Shown here: in pieces, positions 37,430-64,000 of the stretch
Layout: each line of letters opens with the position of its first letter
Numbering within the stretch: position 1 is the first letter of the stretch
Source: Odontesthes bonariensis
Taxonomy: Eukaryota > Chordata > Actinopteri > Atheriniformes > Atherinopsidae
Assembly: GCF_027942865.1 (NCBI RefSeq)
Contig: NC_134509.1
Coordinates: forward strand, 7,788,254-7,852,253
Length of the DNA: 64,000 nt
Direction: 5' to 3'
The notes under the pieces: generated by a model
What the model was told of the DNA's origin: nothing
The model's input: only the letters and a program-made list of their open reading frames with translations
Databases searched by the model: none
Translations under genes and position numbers: made by a program

Positions 37430-39943
37430 TAAACTGTGCATGTGCAGGTGCGCTTTCTATTAGCTGCCATGCCTGCGTTCCAGTTCATCAACTCGTCTGC
37501 TGCCTCGCAGATCTCACAGTGCATGGATGGGTGTACCGCACCACCACGGCCTTGATCACACACACGCACACACACAGTGGAGCGCAGAGTACAGATACGG
37601 AACGCGGCCGCTCTGAGAGGCAAGAAGCAACAGCAGCAGCTGTCATGTGAATCAGCTGGACGAACAAGGAAGGACATAAACAACAACACGACTCCGTCTT
37701 TCTAAAGCAAGGTAAAAATTTCGTGTGCTTGTGTGGGGGCCGACGCGCGGCATAGTCGAAATAAAAGTGCACAGGAGCCGGGTTTGTGTCGAAGTGTTTG
37801 GGAGCGGGGTGCATATTCGTGACTCCTGTGCAGAATCTTGCGGAGCTATCAACAGCTAACCGTTAGCGTTGCCAGGCACATAAGTTGGCACGGGATCGTG
37901 CCACAGTGGCCGTCTCGTGCTGGGTGCGTTGTCACTGTTTATTTGTCCATTGCTATATTTCCTAGATATTTATTAACATTACCAGCACAGATATTCCAGG
38001 CTAAATTATTCCGACTATACGAAGTCTCAAAAGGAGGTTAGCTACGGGCCTGCGCGCAGCCACCTTGCGAGGGGCATTTAAATCCCAGTCACTCGTGTAG
38101 TAACAACTTAGTTAATGTTACAGCTAGGTTAGCTTAATAGCTGGTTATGCTTTCCTCTCTCCGGTTAACCATCGCTAAACACAGCTGAACCTTGTAACAC
38201 GAGCTCATGTCTAATTAAAGTCAAAGAGTACCATATCGGGCTACCATGTAAAATTAAGTTAGCTAGTCAGCTGAACTAGCAAGCTGTGCTATTTGTTCAG
38301 CCATTACTCGGCATCATAACAGAACGTAGGCTAGTTGCGTTGGCAGACAACAAAGATTAGCGAAGCTACAGACGCTAATGGGGGTATTTAACAGTCAAAG
38401 TGCAAGCCAGTCGAGGTTCATTTTCCAAAACATTCAAACCAGACCCATTTTGAGGTGTTTAAAAGGCCGAATGTGAGCGTTATTCGCGTTTTTAACAATT
38501 ACTGTAAGACCCGGACAAAGAGTAGGACTGTAAACAGTAGCTGTTTTTTTATTTCCTTGCTTCCTAATAAAAACAAAACAAACTTGTTTTAATATGCAAG
38601 TGCCAGTTACATAATTTTGGTCGCATAATGTGGATTGGTCACGTTAAGGGGGTTCATTTTTATTATTTTTTTTAAAAAAGGTTCTAAATTGTGGCCTCAC
38701 GTGGAGCAGAGTGATCCTTTGTGTGCAGGCACAGTAAAGTCAGAGTTGGGAGTGGGATGGGTGGATGGATGGGACAAAAACCCGAACTGGGATATTGGCA
38801 TCAAGAAGGTTCAAATGATCAAAACTACGTTTTTGTCGAGTTTGTACCTCCATCTAGTGGCGAAGCCTGGAACTGCTTGTCCCACATTTGAAATCTTGTG
38901 TGAAGCGAACTTTCACATGATCAAATGCGGAATTTTGTGATGGATGCCTCAGCCAATGTATGACAGCAAGCGGCAAAAAGCAGACACGTTTTAAAGCCTG
39001 AGGCATGTATAAGTCAGGGATAAGTGCAGGTCATGACCTTTCTTAAAGATGTTACCTTGCTTCAATAGAAGCCACAGTAATGATGGTAATAATGAAAAAT
39101 GAAATAGAACGGGGCCCACATATTCTGGGACTGTCCAGTGATACAAACTTTTTGGAAACAAATTAAAGAAGAATTGGACACTGTCTTCAGAGTTGATATA
39201 CCTCTGGTCCCTTAAATTTTCTTACTGGAGAAGATACCAGAGAACTTGCTCTCTAAGGACCAATGCTACATGTTACATATTCTGTTAATGATTGCGAAGA
39301 AAATGATTACAGTTAATTGGATGCAGCCATATACACCCACAAAAGCTCAATGGATACAAAAGATTGAGCAGATACATACCATGGAAAACATGACTGCTAT
39401 TTTACAGTTTAAAATACCACTATTCATAAGAAGATGGGCCCCAGTCATTCTGGGACTGAAATTAGGCTAAAACCTTAACTGTAATGTTACAATTTTATAT
39501 CATGCATGTGCTTTGACCCTGTATAATCAAGTATGACATTTAATGACAAGGTGACCTGTGTATTTTTGAATTGAATGTGTGTCTGTGTTTGTATTGCCTG
39601 CAAGTTGGATAAAGGCAATAAAGTTAAAAAAAAAAAGAAAGAAATAGAACGGGGCAAACTGCAGTCTATATAACCTTAAAATTGAGTCTTTATCCATCCA
39701 TCTTATTAGAAATAGTCGTTCATGGTATCTTTTCTGCTCTGAAGATGTCACCCGTAGTGTGTGGGGAGTTTAGTTTTATCCTCTCAGAATGGACATTTCT
39801 GCTGTTGGTCATCATCATATCTAACTAACAAAAAATCAACACAACACAGTTTCTAGAAAGCGAAACAAAAACAACAAATTAACAAATGAACATGCTTCTT
39901 TTTCCCCCCCACCAGGTTAAAGTCGTTAAAGTGAGGTTGCAGG
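37430..39943 (+). promoter_or_regulatory. kdm4c: kdm4c promoter region, candidate 5' exon and first intron
   Basis: GC content rises around 37430-37850. A candidate non-coding first exon ends at a donor CAAG|GTAAAAA (37711/37712). The exon carrying the ATG has an acceptor CCCCCCCACCAG and starts at 39916, giving 28 bases of 5' UTR before the ATG at 39944. The 5' exon is inferred only. The intervening intron would contain the LINE insertion at 39116-39640. Confidence 0.4.
39116..39640 (+). mobile_element. 5'-truncated L1/Tx1-type LINE with 15-bp target duplication
   Basis: The insert encodes the C-terminal end of an ORF2 protein on the plus strand: HIFWDCPVIQTFWKQIKEEL, then LHILLMIAKKMITVNW and WIQKIEQIHTMENMT, with one in-frame stop after about 30 residues. 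It ends in an AATAAAG signal and a poly(A)-like tail (39625-39640). A perfect duplication GAAATAGAACGGGGC flanks it at 39101-39115 and 39641-39655. This is a textbook target-primed insertion, truncated at its 5' end. Confidence 0.88.
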
Positions 39944-61692
<21,749 letters not shown>

Positions 61693-62625
61693 AATCATGG
61701 AGAGGGATCGCTGACAAATGAATGCACTGAGTTAACAGCGGGTGAGGAGGAGAGGTTGTGTTGTGTGAGTGTAAGGTTGCGCGTAAGTTCTTTAGGATCT
61801 ACTTCCACCTCAACAGCTCGAGCCCACACGGCTGCCCCTGTGCAAAGATCGGAGGAAGTGACGTAGGGGAATGGGGGATTCGGTTCCCGTGGATGGGCTT
61901 GTACATTTTTCACCGGTGATTGGCTCGTGCGAAGGGCTGGAAGAGAACTCTTGATTGGACTCGTACAGAGCGGGTGAACACAGTTGCCTCGAGCTTTCAC
62001 ATCCGTCAGGGAATATAAACGTGACTCACAATTGTCACATCAACCTTTTTCAAATAAACAGTTGTTGTTTTTTTTTCTTTTCTTTTGTAAATTAAAAGTT
62101 GGAAGGAAGGTTTTTCTAAATAGCCCTTCTATGGTAGCTTTTTGTTTTGTGGGAGGAGGGGGAGGATGGGCGGGTGTCTTTGATTTCCTGTTTTTTGATT
62201 TTGAATGTTTATGTACTCAGCTTGTAGTATTTTCCTCATGTTTTCCTCGCATGTTCCACACTGTCTCCTAACTGCTTCCCGCCGGGCCGAGTCCAGTCAC
62301 ACTACAATGGCTTCTTCTCTGCGTGTTTTTATTCTTTTTTCTGTTTTTTTTTTCCCTTCTTTCAATTCCATATTGACTAAACTATATGAATTCTGCAATT
62401 GGACATAGAATCCGATCAAGGAACAGATCTGACCACATGGGCCTGTGGAAAAATGCTCAGATGGGAAGCCATGCCTTGGTATTGGAGTTTGTCCCATTAA
62501 CGTGAAATGCTACTGTTGCTCCTGTTGAATGAAATTATTTAAAATTTGTATTTATTTTTTGCTTGCTATAGTTGAACTATTGCTAACTGCTGTAAGGAAA
62601 CAATAAAAATGACGTATTTGTTTTT
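61693..62625 (+). terminator. kdm4c: kdm4c 3' UTR and poly(A) signals
   Basis: After the stop at 61692 there is no further coding sequence. AATAAA occurs at about 62053-62058 and 62602-62607; the second is followed by a T-rich region and is the more likely end of the transcript. Confidence 0.6.
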
Positions 62626-64000
62626 TTTCTTCATCATCATTATTATTATCATTATTCTTATTGTCAGAGTCAAATTCATTGAGTGTTCATTGGTCAAACT
62701 GGTGGTTTGCAGGAGTCCAGAAAGATGCTCGCGGCTTTCAGACACGATTTAACAAAAAAATATTGGAACAACGACTGGAAACTGGACGTCATTTTTGGAT
62801 TGTTATTGCTGACGGTGTTGTTTGAAGATCTGTCTTTGTTGTTGTTGTTTGACAGAACCAAAAAGAGAGCCATTTGATACGAGGAATGACGCTCTGAACA
62901 CTGGTGATAACTGTGAAACGTCTTCAGGGTACAGAAAAGTTGTAACCATTGCACCCAGTAAAACAGATATTCTTAATGTGCAGTCTATTCTTTTTGTGCT
63001 GGTTCTGCTTGTTTTTAGACGACATCATTTTCAGTTGTAAAATATGCAGGTGTGGAATGGACTTTCTGATGTGTCGCTGTTTGATTAAATGTCAAAAGAA
63101 GCTCCAACATCCTATGAAAGAGCTCAGTTTGAGCTCCTTTGCATGTCTGTACTGGACGAGGCTGAGTCAAGCTGAAGGATAAAGAGTCGAGTGTTCTGGG
63201 GGGTGGGGGGTCCCGGGCAGCTTGGCAGAACAGACAGGAAGTAAAATCAAGGCAGCATCTTCAGTGACCATGGCAAGGCTTCAAAAAGCTTCGGGCTCCC
63301 TTTGAAACCGCGTCACAGCCCACTTCAGATGGCTCTATGTGATACTGAAGCCAAGGAAAGAATAGAAGTTTGATGAAAAAGCTACGAAAAGGAGGAAGAA
63401 TAATATACTCCCTTTCAACGACATTCCTTTGTGTGGCCACAGAGAACAGTCGCGCTCCCTTTTGAGGTCCTTTCGGGATCATCTGAAACCTTTGATAAAA
63501 ACATATCCAAGCAAGTCTTTTAGCTGTTGGCCAACATTCAAGGTTACGTGGAGCAGGGCTCAGGGACTGAAGAGGTTTGATGTTGTGAGCTGGGCAACAT
63601 CAGTGGTTCACTTTTCAAGAGGACATCGAATGTTTGCTGTCCTCAGTATAAGAAAACTTCCAAACACTGATCCGCTCTCACCGATGGTTTGAATAGACAA
63701 TAGATGAAAACAAATGGCAATAGTTTTACAGTGTATCAAGCTCTTTCTAATAAGTATCAGTTGATAATGTCCACATAAGTCCTGACCTGTACACTATATC
63801 ATTAACAGTATCCTATACTCTTTCAGATCTACCGGATCTAAAAAGAAACAACTTCTCTTTAAGGTTCCTTTCCATGAATCCTTTCCATCTACCTTATCTG
63901 AAGTCAGAACAGTGATTCATCCAGGCGAATGAACGCCTCTCCAGGCAGCGGGTACGTCCGGGTCGATAAAATTGGGATTAAAAAGTTTGTACGAATACAA
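62626..64000. other. Right flank, no gene seen
   Basis: A short ATT/ATC-rich tract (about 62630-62665) is followed by sequence without coding exons, RNA genes or a repeat I can name. The longest open frames (about 60-90 codons) show no family resemblance. Confidence 0.4.

Overview
The window is nuclear DNA from a ray-finned (teleost-type) fish. The evidence is intron-rich vertebrate genes with GT-AG splicing, fish-type repeats (L2-, L1/Tx1-, hAT- and tRNA-SINE-like), CA and GATA microsatellites, and three genes whose spliced proteins match their vertebrate orthologues almost residue for residue at the diagnostic positions. There is no operon structure, and the isolated open frames are mostly single exons or shadows of them.

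Layout, left to right. (1) 1-6600 is a repeat-rich flank. A decayed antisense L2-type LINE (about 569-4160) carries a nested 303-bp solo LTR at 2096-2398. It is followed by an unrecognised plus-strand terminal exon (4457-4725) with its own poly(A) signals, and by a tRNA-type SINE split by a LINE tail. (2) 6799-16492 (+) is smc2, the condensin ATPase, in 25 coding exons giving 1,200 residues. (3) 17607-35813 (-) is ecpas (ECM29/KIAA0368), the proteasome adaptor, in 49 coding exons giving 1,848 residues. It is tail to tail with smc2. (4) 35814-37500 is the divergent interval between ecpas and kdm4c, holding a 1.27-kb inverted repeat. (5) 39944-61692 (+) is kdm4c, a JmjC histone H3K9/K36 demethylase, in 21 coding exons giving about 1,620 residues. 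It has a complete catalytic domain, double PHD and double Tudor, and an unusually large 1,991-bp central exon. (6) 62626-64000 has no recognisable gene.

All three complete genes have chromatin or protein-quality roles, but they are independent vertebrate genes and nothing in the sequence suggests joint regulation beyond adjacency. I summed the splice boundaries by hand. All three reading frames close exactly (3,603, 5,547 and 4,863 coding bases including stops), which supports the exon models.

The most interesting unexplained material is the mobile DNA in the introns. Two elements (15558-16088 in smc2, 43061-43549 in kdm4c) share TAGCCTG...CAGGCTA termini and 9-bp target duplications. They also share a minus-strand start of a coding region that, in the first copy, reads as the N-terminus of a RecQ-like helicase broken just before its Walker A motif. 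They look like deletion derivatives of one autonomous transposon family. Other insertions with clear junctions are a hAT-type MITE (8-bp duplication), a 5'-truncated L1/Tx1-type LINE (15-bp duplication), and a solo LTR whose empty site restores the host LINE reading frame.
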